A stretch of DNA of 21,819 nucleotides, from the NCBI GenBank assembly GCA_035468355.1, contig DATITA010000112.1:1-21819 (forward strand). The letters run 5' to 3'. Below the pieces are notes generated by a model. That model was not told the origin of the DNA and searched no databases. It was given only the letters and a program-made list of their open reading frames with translations. This document shows positions 1 to 6,272 of the stretch, in pieces (position 1 is the stretch's first letter; each line of letters begins with the position of its first letter). The DNA comes from DATKSS01 sp035468355 (GTDB taxonomy: Bacteria; Chloroflexota; Dormibacteria; Dormibacterales; Dormibacteraceae). Both the position numbers and the translations under genes were made by a program.

Positions 1-1
1 T

Positions 2-1636
2 ACCGGTGGCGTCGCGTCGAGCCTTGGCAAGGGCCTCACCGCGTCCAGCCTCGGCCGCCTGCTTAAGATGCGCGGCCTGCGGGTCAAGATGCAGAAGCTC
101 GACCCCTACCTCAACGTCGACCCCGGCACGATGAGCCCCTACCAGCATGGCGAGGTGTTCGTCACCGACGACGGCGCCGAGACCGATCTCGACCTCGGGC
201 ATTACGAGCGCTTCGTCGACGAGAACCTGACGGTCGCCTCTAACGTGACGACCGGGAAGATCTACCAGGAGGTCATCGCTCGCGAGCGGCGGGGCGACTA
301 TCTCGGCGCCACGGTGCAGGTCATCCCGCACGTCACGAACGTGATCAAGGAGAAGATCCTCCGCGCGTCGCGTGACCCGCAGGCCGACGTGGTGGTGGTC
401 GAGGTGGGCGGCACGGTGGGCGACATCGAGAGCCTTCCGTTCCTGGAGGCCATTCGCCAGCTCAAGAACGATCTCGGTCGCCAGAACGTTTTCTACGTCC
501 ACTGCTCGCTGGTCCCGATGGTCCGCGGCCAGGAAATGAAGACCAAGCCGACGCAGCACTCGGTCCAGGCCCTGCGCGCCATCGGCATTCAGCCCGACGC
601 CATCATCTGCCGTTCCGAGATCGCGATCGACGCGGACCTCAAGGAAAAGATCGCGCTGTTCACCGACGTGCCCCGAGAGGCGGTCGTCTCGGTCCCCGAC
701 GTCGAGTCGATCTACGAGGTGCCCTTGATGCTCGAGGCTTCGGGCCTTGGCAAGGTCATGGCGAGGCACTTCGAGCTCGACGAGGCCACGCACGTGCCCG
801 AGCTGAGGCCGTGGATCCAGCTCGTCGATCGCATCAAGCACCCGCGCGCCACCGTGCCCATAGCGATCGTCGGCAAGTACATCGCGCTGCCTGACGCGTA
901 CCTCAGTGTCATCGAGTCGCTGCGCCACGCAGGAGTGCACCACGACCTCGCCATCGACATCCGCTGGGTGTCCTCAGAAAAGCTCGACGCGGGCGACTCG
1001 TCCCCGCTCATGGGGGTGGCCGGCATCGTCGTGCCCGGAGGGTTCGGTTACCGCGGCATCGAGGGCAAGGTGATCGCATCTCGCTACGCGCGGCACAATC
1101 GCATCCCGTATCTCGGCCTGTGCCTGGGTTTGCAGTGTGCGGTGATCGATTTCGCGCGCGAGATGCTGGATGCGCCGGACGCCAACTCCACCGAGTTCGC
1201 AGCCTTCACCTCGACGCCGGTGATCGACCTGATGCCGGAGCAGCGCAACGTCGACCAGATGGGCGGTTCGATGCGGCTCGGCCTGTATCCGTGCAAGCTG
1301 GTGCCCGGAACCCTCGCGCACAAAGCGTATGGGGAAGAGGTCGTCTACGAGCGCCACCGTCATCGCTTCGAGTTCAACAACGAGTACCGCGAGGTCATGA
1401 ACGAGAAGGGCATGACCTTTAGCGGCGTCTCACCCAACGGGCGCCTGGTCGAGATCATCGAGCTCGCCGATCATCCGTGGTTCGTGGCCAGCCAGTTCCA
1501 TCCCGAGTTTCGGTCCCGTCCCAACCGGGCGCACCCGCTGTTCCGCGACTTCGTGCGGGCTGCGTTCCTCCAGAGCGGGATCGACCAGATGGAACTCCGT
1601 CCAGTGGAGCTGCTCGAAGAGACCGAGCCCTCCTAG
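2..1636 (+). CDS. pyrG: CTP synthase (5' end outside window)
   Basis: CTP synthase makes CTP from UTP, ATP and glutamine, the last step of de novo pyrimidine nucleotide synthesis in the cytoplasm. The reading frame is already open at base 2, where TGGVASSLGKGLTASSLG is the N-terminal nucleotide-binding loop of the synthetase domain, so only about ten residues are missing. The ATG at base 68 is internal. EVGGTVGDIES and KTKPTQHSVQ follow in the amidoligase domain. The second half is a class I glutamine amidotransferase domain: its nucleophile cysteine lies in GLCLGLQ (near base 1120) and its His-Glu pair in SQFHPEF (near 1500). The visible 544 residues match the family's usual length. The stop is TAG, and the next gene starts 9 bases later. 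Identification is very secure. Confidence 0.97.
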   Translation, partial: TGGVASSLGKGLTASSLGRLLKMRGLRVKMQKLDPYLNVDPGTMSPYQHGEVFVTDDGAETDLDLGHYERFVDENLTVASNVTTGKIYQEVIARERRGDYLGATVQVIPHVTNVIKEKILRASRDPQADVVVVEVGGTVGDIESLPFLEAIRQLKNDLGRQNVFYVHCSLVPMVRGQEMKTKPTQHSVQALRAIGIQPDAIICRSEIAIDADLKEKIALFTDVPREAVVSVPDVESIYEVPLMLEASGLGKVMARHFELDEATHVPELRPWIQLVDRIKHPRATVPIAIVGKYIALPDAYLSVIESLRHAGVHHDLAIDIRWVSSEKLDAGDSSPLMGVAGIVVPGGFGYRGIEGKVIASRYARHNRIPYLGLCLGLQCAVIDFAREMLDAPDANSTEFAAFTSTPVIDLMPEQRNVDQMGGSMRLGLYPCKLVPGTLAHKAYGEEVVYERHRHRFEFNNEYREVMNEKGMTFSGVSPNGRLVEIIELADHPWFVASQFHPEFRSRPNRAHPLFRDFVRAAFLQSGIDQMELRPVELLEETEPS

Positions 1637-1645
1637 GACCCGAAG

Positions 1646-2650
1646 ATGGAGCAGCAGAGGAGCGGGATTCCTTCCTTCGGCACTTCCGGGCCTCCGGCCC
1701 GCCTCTCCACGGATGGGGAGGGCGGCGAGCTTTCCTTCGAGCTCGTGCACGCGACCGAGGCCGCCGCGATGGCGTGCGCGCGGCTGCTCGGCAAGGGCGA
1801 CGCCGATCGGGTCAGCGAGCTGGCCGCCGAGTCGATGCGATTCGCGCTCGAGCGCTCTGGGTTGACCGGCACCGTCGTCTTGAGCCCGCGCCACCAGACG
1901 CATCTGCCGCCGGGCACGGTGATCGGCGGAGGAGGGCGCGCGGTCGATCTGGGCTTCTACCCGGTCGAGGGGGCGAGCCAGGTGGCCCGCGGACACATCA
2001 ACTCGGTGTCGCTGCTCGTCGCGGTGGAACCTGGGGGCTTCGCATCGCTGCCCGACGTCACCCAGGTCGACAAGATCGTCGCTGGTCCGGCGGCGCGAGG
2101 CGCCATCGCCCTCGACGATACGATCACGGACAACCTGCGCCGGATCGCCTTCGCGCACGACGTCAGGGTCCAGGACCTCACGGTCGCCATCCTCGAACGG
2201 CCGCGGCACAAAGACCTCATCAAGGAGGTCGCCGCTGCCGGCGCGCGGATCAGGACGTTGGAAGAAGGCGATTTCGCGAGTGCGGTGATGGCCGCGCTCC
2301 CGGGCTCTGGCATCGATGCCGCCATCGGGACGGGCGACCTGCAGGCAGCTCTGATCGCCGCCTGCGCGGTTCGCTGCCTCGGCGGCGAGTTCCTGGCGCG
2401 CCTCCTCGCCCGCAACGACGAGGAGCTTCAGCTGCTCGGGGACGAGCCGTCGCGCGTTTACGGGATCGCAGACCTCGCACCCGCGGCCGAGATCGCCGTC
2501 GCGATCACGGGCGTCACGGGCGGTCCGCTTCTCCCCGCTGTGACGTTCGGCAGCGGATACACAGAGACGACCTCCCTGCTCATGTCGAGCCGGCACGCGA
2601 CCGTGCGCCGCGTGGTCACCAGGCACCACGTCGTCGGGGATCCGAGCTAA
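1646..2650 (+). CDS. glpX: GlpX-like class II fructose-1,6-bisphosphatase homologue, probably catalytically inactive
   Basis: The 334-residue protein aligns with GlpX along its whole length. Shared landmarks are FELVHATEAAA (GlpX xxVTEAAA), LTVAILERPRH, AAGARIRTLEEGD, CLGGEFLARLLARN and TETTSLLM. Genuine GlpX hydrolyses fructose-1,6-bisphosphate with metals held by four acidic residues (E. coli D33, E57, D85, E213). By eye-alignment the first three are Ser57, Pro81 and Tyr105 here. The GEGExDEAPM loop has become SPRHQTHLPP, and the GIGGAPEG segment reads GTGDLQAA with no glutamate. About 27 extra N-terminal residues precede the family start. The frame is intact with normal high-GC codon use, so this is not an obvious pseudogene. 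It sits between pyrG and rpmE, where Bacillus keeps glpX. Family membership is secure. Activity is doubtful and the actual role is unknown; a regulatory or sugar-phosphate-binding role is only a guess. Confidence 0.85.
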   Translation: MEQQRSGIPSFGTSGPPARLSTDGEGGELSFELVHATEAAAMACARLLGKGDADRVSELAAESMRFALERSGLTGTVVLSPRHQTHLPPGTVIGGGGRAVDLGFYPVEGASQVARGHINSVSLLVAVEPGGFASLPDVTQVDKIVAGPAARGAIALDDTITDNLRRIAFAHDVRVQDLTVAILERPRHKDLIKEVAAAGARIRTLEEGDFASAVMAALPGSGIDAAIGTGDLQAALIAACAVRCLGGEFLARLLARNDEELQLLGDEPSRVYGIADLAPAAEIAVAITGVTGGPLLPAVTFGSGYTETTSLLMSSRHATVRRVVTRHHVVGDPS

Positions 2651-2666
2651 GGCGTTCGCTGCGGGC

Positions 2667-2958
2667 GTGGCCACCGCGAGCCTGTCGGCCTCCTGCGCCG
2701 GTTCCGGTGGCGCCGCCATCCTGCCCACGCCTTCGCCCGCGCCACGCTCGCCCGCGCCATCACCGAGCCCGCCGCCCTGCGTCCAGCCCGCCGCCCGACC
2801 GGTGGCGCCTGGCATCAGCTCGGCCGACCACCGATCCGCTGACTGGTTCCCAGGGCGAGGTGGTACCGGCCAGGTGCACTCTTGCCGTCTGCACGGTGAG
2901 CCTGGCCCTCCGGGGCCCCGCCGGTCTCGAATGTGCCCAGTTCAGCTACCGGGATTAG
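2667..2958 (+). pseudogene. Possible small lipoprotein gene broken by a frameshift
   Basis: The 342 bases between the glpX-like gene and the protease hold no intact recognisable gene. Reading from just before base 2651 in one frame gives a short basic stretch, then AFAAGVATASLSASCAG, which looks like a lipoprotein signal with a candidate acylated Cys, then a PTPSPAPRSPAPSPSPPP linker. GC-rich third positions persist in this frame to about 2835 and then fade. From about 2815 the +1 frame takes over with GC-rich third positions and ends in GPAGLECAQFSYRD and TAG at 2956-2958. Neither part has a good start: the only candidate in the first frame is GTG 2667, which would cut off the basic N-region of the signal. 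It could be a decayed gene, an assembly indel or chance. An open GTG frame also runs to 2984. Confidence 0.3.
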
Positions 2959-2992
2959 CGCCCTTGGGTAGGGGGTATCAATAAATGGACAG

Positions 2993-3883
2993 ATGAGCGA
3001 TAGGGATCCGTTGCCGCCGCCGCCGTCAGGCGACTTTCTGCCGCCTCCGCCCAGCTACCAGGGCGCGGCCGACATTCCGCCCCAGTCGCCGTACCACTAC
3101 GCCCAGGCCCCCGCCAACCGCGGCAACCGCGGCGTCATGGGCGGAATCGTCGCGGCGCTGGCCGCGGCCTTCGCCTACGGGAAGTACGCCCTCCTGCTCG
3201 TCTTCAAGATCCCGGCCGCCGCGACGCTGCTCTCGTTGGTGGTCAGCTTCGGTGGTTACGCGCTGTTCTATGGCCCCTGGTTCGCGGTGGCCCTGGTCAC
3301 GATGATCCTGGTCCACGAGATGGGCCACGTGCTCGAGATCCGCCGGCAGGGCATGCAGGCCACGGCGCCGATCTTCATCCCGTTCATGGGCGCCGCCATC
3401 TTCCAGCGCTCGCACCCGACCGACGCCCTCAAGCAGGCTCAGATCGGCATCGCCGGCCCGATCGCCGGCACCATCGGCGCGACCGCAGCCCTCGCCATCT
3501 TCGGCTCGACCCACAACGAGATCTTCTTGCTCGCGGCCTGGATCGGCTTTTACATCAACCTGTTCAACCTGATCCCCATCTGGCAGCTGGACGGCGCCTG
3601 GATCCTTGGTCCGGTCTCGCCCTGGTTCCAGGTCGGCGCGCTGGCCGTGGTGGGCCTGGGCGCGCTGTTCTTCCACTTCTTCCTCAGCCCGCTGTTGATC
3701 ATCTTCGCCCTGCTTGGCATCCCGAGCCTGATCGCGCGCTTCCGCAACGCCGGCAACCCGTACTACACGTCCATTCCCATGAGCGGAAGGTGGACGATGG
3801 GAATCGCGTGGCTGGCCCTCGTGTTGTACCTCGGCGTGGCCAGCGTGCAGGCCAACAGCTTGCTCGGCACGTTCGCCCGGTAA
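2993..3883 (+). CDS. M50 family (site-2 protease type) intramembrane zinc metalloprotease
   Basis: This 296-residue multi-pass membrane protein has the zinc-protease motif HEMGH at residues 108-112 and a distal NLIPIWQLDG motif at 192-201, whose Asp is the third zinc ligand. GIAGPIAGTIGA lies between them, as in short M50B site-2 proteases. Such enzymes cleave transmembrane segments, often releasing transcription regulators; no PDZ or CBS domain is visible. The first 45 residues are hydrophilic and very proline-rich (two PPPP runs) and probably face the cytoplasm. ATG 2993 is the first start after an in-frame TAG at 2969. The best Shine-Dalgarno, AGGGGG at 2970-2975, is 17 bases away, whereas an AT-rich -10-like stretch (2976-2986) ends just before the ATG, so a leaderless message is possible. 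It occupies the place before rpmE that rho holds in Bacillus. The substrate cannot be inferred. Confidence 0.9.
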   Translation: MSDRDPLPPPPSGDFLPPPPSYQGAADIPPQSPYHYAQAPANRGNRGVMGGIVAALAAAFAYGKYALLLVFKIPAAATLLSLVVSFGGYALFYGPWFAVALVTMILVHEMGHVLEIRRQGMQATAPIFIPFMGAAIFQRSHPTDALKQAQIGIAGPIAGTIGATAALAIFGSTHNEIFLLAAWIGFYINLFNLIPIWQLDGAWILGPVSPWFQVGALAVVGLGALFFHFFLSPLLIIFALLGIPSLIARFRNAGNPYYTSIPMSGRWTMGIAWLALVLYLGVASVQANSLLGTFAR

Positions 3884-3886
3884 ACT
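3860..3886 (+). promoter_or_regulatory. Candidate rpmE promoter with -10 overlapping the upstream stop codon
   Basis: TAAACT at 3881-3886 fits the TAnnnT -10 pattern, and its first three bases are the TAA stop of the protease gene. TTGCTC at 3860-3865 is a weak -35 with a short 15-base spacer. A start near 3893 would leave a short leader containing GGAGA, ahead of the TTG start at 3908. Confidence 0.35.
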
Positions 3887-3907
3887 AACCCGTCTGGAGA
3901 CGAAAGA

Positions 3908-4117
3908 TTGAAAGCACAGATCCATCCCACCTACTACGAAGACGCACTGGTCACCTGCGTGTGCGGGAACACGTTCACGACCGGTTCCACTCGCAAGGAG
4001 CTCAAGACCGAGATCTGCTCCGTCTGCCACCCGTTCTTCACCGGCACGCAGCGGATCGTGGACACGGGCGGTCAGGTCGAGCGGTTCCGCAAGCGGGCTG
4101 CGAAGACCAGGAGCTAG
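3908..4117 (+). CDS. rpmE: 50S ribosomal protein L31, zinc-binding form
   Basis: This 69-residue protein starts MKAQIHPTYYEDALVTCVCG and has the L31 core including the characteristic HPFFTGTQ. Four cysteines (C17, C19, C37, C40) form the zinc site of the C+ type of L31, which can be exchanged for a C- paralogue under zinc limitation in some bacteria. No paralogue is in this window. L31 binds at the 50S central protuberance and bridges to the 30S subunit. The start is TTG, with GGAGA about 8 bases upstream. The stop TAG abuts the GTG of the next gene, so the two are probably co-translated. The conserved rpmE-prfA-prmC neighbourhood supports the call. Confidence 0.97.
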   Translation: MKAQIHPTYYEDALVTCVCGNTFTTGSTRKELKTEICSVCHPFFTGTQRIVDTGGQVERFRKRAAKTRS

Positions 4118-5077
4118 GTGCCGATTCCGGACCCCTCAGGGGTGGCATCGGTGGGCCCCAGCCCCCGCCCGGTCCAAGTCGGACCCGACCAGTTCTTCTA
4201 CGGCGGCCAGGCCGTCATCGAGGGCGTGATGATGCGCGGCAAGACCCATTATGCGGTCGCCGTGCGCCTGCCTAACAGCAAGGAGATCCTGGTCGACCGG
4301 GGCGAGCTCAAGGCCTCGATCTACGTGAACCCCATCTGGAAGCTGCCTTTCGTGCGGGGCCTGGCCCTGATTGCTGAGCAGATGCACCTGGGCATGAAAT
4401 CCCTCATCTGGTCCGCCAACCAGAATGCCGGCGCCAACGACATCGAGATCGGCAAGAAGGAGATCACCGGCTCCGTCGCGGTCGCCGGGGTCTTTGCGCT
4501 GGCCGTTTTCCTCGGCCTACCGCTCCTGCTGGCCGGCGTGGCGGTCCACCGCAGCGGCGGATTCCTGTTCGTCCTGGTCGAAGGCCTGATCCGGGTGGGC
4601 CTGGTCCTCGGCTACCTCGCGGCGATCGCGATGCTCCCCGACGTCCGGCGCGTTTTCCAGTACCACGGCGCCGAGCACAAGACGATCAACGCGTTCGAGT
4701 CGGGTTGGACGCTCGACGTGCCTTCGGTGCGCCGCGCCAGCACGCTTCATCCGCGATGTGGAACGGGTTTCTTGCTCGTCGTCCTGGTGGTCAGCGTCGT
4801 CGTGTTCAGCGTGGTCGCCCTCTTCCACCCCAACTGGTTCTGGTTGGTGGCGAGCCGCGTGCTCGCGATCCCGCTGATCGCCGGTTCGGGCTTCGAGCTC
4901 ATCCGCTTCATGGCGCGTCACCGTTACAACGCCGTTGTCAAGATCGCTCTATTGCCGGTGCTCGGGACCCAGAAGTTCACCACCCGCGAGCCATCCGACG
5001 ACATGCTCGAGGTCGCGATCACCGCCTTCAACAGCGCCCGCCAGGAGGAGGAGACAACCGCCGGAGCCGCCGCATGA
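4118..5077 (+). CDS. DUF1385 (YqhQ-type) membrane protein of unknown function
   Basis: The 319-residue protein carries the conserved DUF1385 motifs: GGQAVIEGVMMRG at residues 29-41, YHGAEHK at 182-188 and HPRCGT at 211-216. The His, Glu and Cys residues suggest a metal site, but no activity is established that I can name. Hydrophobic stretches around residues 118-143, 148-173, 217-236 and 239-258 point to a multi-pass inner-membrane protein. The C-terminal part includes ARHRYNAVVKIALLPVLGTQKFTTREPSDDMLEVAI, shown here only as a landmark for family members. The gene begins with GTG immediately after the rpmE stop. DUF1385 genes often stand beside rpmE and prfA in Gram-positive and Chloroflexota genomes, which fits a link with translation or the envelope, but this is association only. 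Two hairpins follow the stop codon. Confidence 0.9.
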   Translation: MPIPDPSGVASVGPSPRPVQVGPDQFFYGGQAVIEGVMMRGKTHYAVAVRLPNSKEILVDRGELKASIYVNPIWKLPFVRGLALIAEQMHLGMKSLIWSANQNAGANDIEIGKKEITGSVAVAGVFALAVFLGLPLLLAGVAVHRSGGFLFVLVEGLIRVGLVLGYLAAIAMLPDVRRVFQYHGAEHKTINAFESGWTLDVPSVRRASTLHPRCGTGFLLVVLVVSVVVFSVVALFHPNWFWLVASRVLAIPLIAGSGFELIRFMARHRYNAVVKIALLPVLGTQKFTTREPSDDMLEVAITAFNSARQEEETTAGAAA

Positions 5078-5087
5078 ATGCGTACGC

Positions 5088-5110
5088 GTGGCCTGGCTTG
5101 GCCAGGCCAC
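5088..5110 (+). repeat. Perfect 10-bp inverted repeat after the DUF1385 gene
   Basis: GTGGCCTGGC at 5088-5097 and GCCAGGCCAC at 5101-5110 are exact reverse complements separated by only 3 bases (TTG). It lies 10 bases after the DUF1385 stop and has no following T-run. It may protect the 3' end of the upstream message or cause pausing, and it overlaps the candidate prfA -35 region. The function is not known. Confidence 0.6.
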
Positions 5111-5124
5111 CGAAGTGCTACAAC
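5098..5124 (+). promoter_or_regulatory. Candidate prfA promoter
   Basis: TGCTACAAC at 5116-5124 contains an extended -10 (TGn before TACAAC). TTGGCC at 5098-5103 is a possible -35, although the spacer is short at 15 bases. A start near 5131 would give a leader of about 60 bases that contains the terminator-like hairpin just before prfA. The evidence is pattern only. Confidence 0.35.
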
Positions 5125-5159
5125 TGGGAGCACCGGTTCGAGCCTAATGGGGGGTTCCC

Positions 5160-5190
5160 CACAAGGGGGGCCTGACCCCCTTGTGCTTTT
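5160..5190 (+). terminator. Intrinsic terminator or attenuator directly before prfA
   Basis: CACAAGGGGG at 5160-5169 pairs perfectly with CCCCCTTGTG at 5176-5185 around a 6-base loop, and CTTTTA follows. This is a textbook Rho-independent terminator shape. A weaker hairpin, TGGGG/CCCCA at 5148-5161, overlaps its first two bases, and the G-run at 5149-5154 could compete for the C-run at 5176-5180. The T-run ends only 4 bases before the GTG of prfA, so the element either ends the upstream operon or acts as an attenuator in the prfA leader. Confidence 0.8.
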
Positions 5191-5193
5191 AGC

Positions 5194-6267
5194 GTGATCG
5201 ATAGGCTCGAGGGGATGGCGCGGCGCTACCGCGAGATCGAGGCCGAGATGGGCCGCCCGGAGGTGGCCTCCGACCACGAGCAGCTGACCAGGCTCGCGCG
5301 CGAGCAGCACGCCCTGCGCGAGACCGTCCAGACCTATGAGGCCTACCGCAAGGCGCGCCATGAGGTGGAGTCGGCGCGGGAGCTGATCAAGCACGAGAAG
5401 GACCCCGAGATGCAGGAGTACTTGCGGGCCGAGGAGCACCGCGCCGCCGCCCAAGCAGACGAGCTCGACGAGAAGCTCAAGGTGCTGCTGCTGCCCAAAG
5501 ACCCCAACGACGAGCGCGACGTCGTGGTCGAAATCCAGGGAGCGGAGGGTGGGGAGGAGGCGGCGCTTTTCGCGGGCGACCTGTTCCGCATGTACAGCAA
5601 ATGGGCCGAGCGCAAGGGTTGGAAGATCGAGGTCGCCGACTCCTCGCCCACGGAAAAGGGGGGGTTCGACAAGATCGAGTTCGAGGTCCATGGCCACGGC
5701 GCGTATTCGCAGCTGAAGTTCGAAGGCGGCGTCCACCGCGTGCAGCGGGTGCCCAAGACCGAGGCGCAGGGGCGCATCCACACGTCGGCCGCAACCGTGG
5801 CCGTGATGCCCGAAGCAGACCCGGTCGAGGTCGAGCTGAGGCCTGAGGACATCGAGATCAAGACCTCGACCTCGCAGGGCCCTGGGGGCCAGAGCGTGAA
5901 CACGACCTACTCGGCGATCCGAATCACGCACAAGCCGACCGGCATGCAGGTCAGCATCCAGGACGAGAAGTCGCAGCTGCAGAACAAAGAAAAGGCGCTG
6001 CGGGTCCTGCGCGCCCGTCTGTACGAGATCAAGCTTGCCGAACAGCAGGCCGCGATCGGCGCCCAGAGGCGTGGCATGGTGGGGAGCGGGAACCGGTCCG
6101 AGAAGATCCGCACCTACAACTTCAAGGAGAACCGCGTCACTGATCACCGGATCAAGTTGACCCTGCACAAGCTGGACCAGGTGATGGGCGGCGACCTGGA
6201 CGAGCTGGTGGCCGCGCTCGTCAATGCCGAGCGTGCAGCGCTTCTCGACGGCGGGAACGCGGCCTGA
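5194..6267 (+). CDS. prfA: Peptide chain release factor 1
   Basis: RF1 recognises UAA and UAG in the ribosomal A site and triggers peptide release. The 357-residue length is normal. The N-terminal helices begin MIDRLEGMARRYREIE, as expected, which supports the GTG start. The codon-recognition tripeptide is the P-x-T form (Pro187-Lys188-Thr189 in HRVQRVPKTE), diagnostic of RF1 rather than the SPF of RF2. The catalytic GGQ is at residues 231-233, followed by SVNTT and NKEKALRVLRARL. No Shine-Dalgarno precedes the start: the 3' arm and T-run of a terminator hairpin occupy that space. Translation may therefore be coupled to one of two short upstream frames, or may start without a leader. prmC, whose product methylates this GGQ glutamine, starts 5 bases after the stop, a common pairing. 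Confidence 0.97.
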   Translation: MIDRLEGMARRYREIEAEMGRPEVASDHEQLTRLAREQHALRETVQTYEAYRKARHEVESARELIKHEKDPEMQEYLRAEEHRAAAQADELDEKLKVLLLPKDPNDERDVVVEIQGAEGGEEAALFAGDLFRMYSKWAERKGWKIEVADSSPTEKGGFDKIEFEVHGHGAYSQLKFEGGVHRVQRVPKTEAQGRIHTSAATVAVMPEADPVEVELRPEDIEIKTSTSQGPGGQSVNTTYSAIRITHKPTGMQVSIQDEKSQLQNKEKALRVLRARLYEIKLAEQQAAIGAQRRGMVGSGNRSEKIRTYNFKENRVTDHRIKLTLHKLDQVMGGDLDELVAALVNAERAALLDGGNAA

Positions 6268-6272
6268 GCGAG

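Noticed and set aside
1646..2650. glpX-like gene as a simple pseudogene
   Set aside because: The frame is full length, codon use is normal and non-catalytic family motifs are kept, which argues for a maintained protein.
1430..2815. Long minus-strand open frame opposite the glpX-like gene
   Set aside because: It is a high-GC antisense shadow: Arg/Gly/Asp-rich low-complexity translation, no family motifs, and the plus strand holds a recognisable protein.
2857..2907. T-box-like AGGTGGTACCGG followed by GCCGTCT, with GGCCAGG/CCTGGCC arms that could form an alternative terminator
   Set aside because: No stem I, specifier loop or AG bulge was found upstream, the downstream gene is not amino-acid related, the arms pair imperfectly, and the same bases look like coding sequence in one frame.
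1477..2958. Plus-strand open frame overlapping pyrG and the glpX-like gene
   Set aside because: Most of it is an Arg-rich +1 shadow of real genes. Only its last 50 codons look coding-like, and they are treated under the possible lipoprotein.
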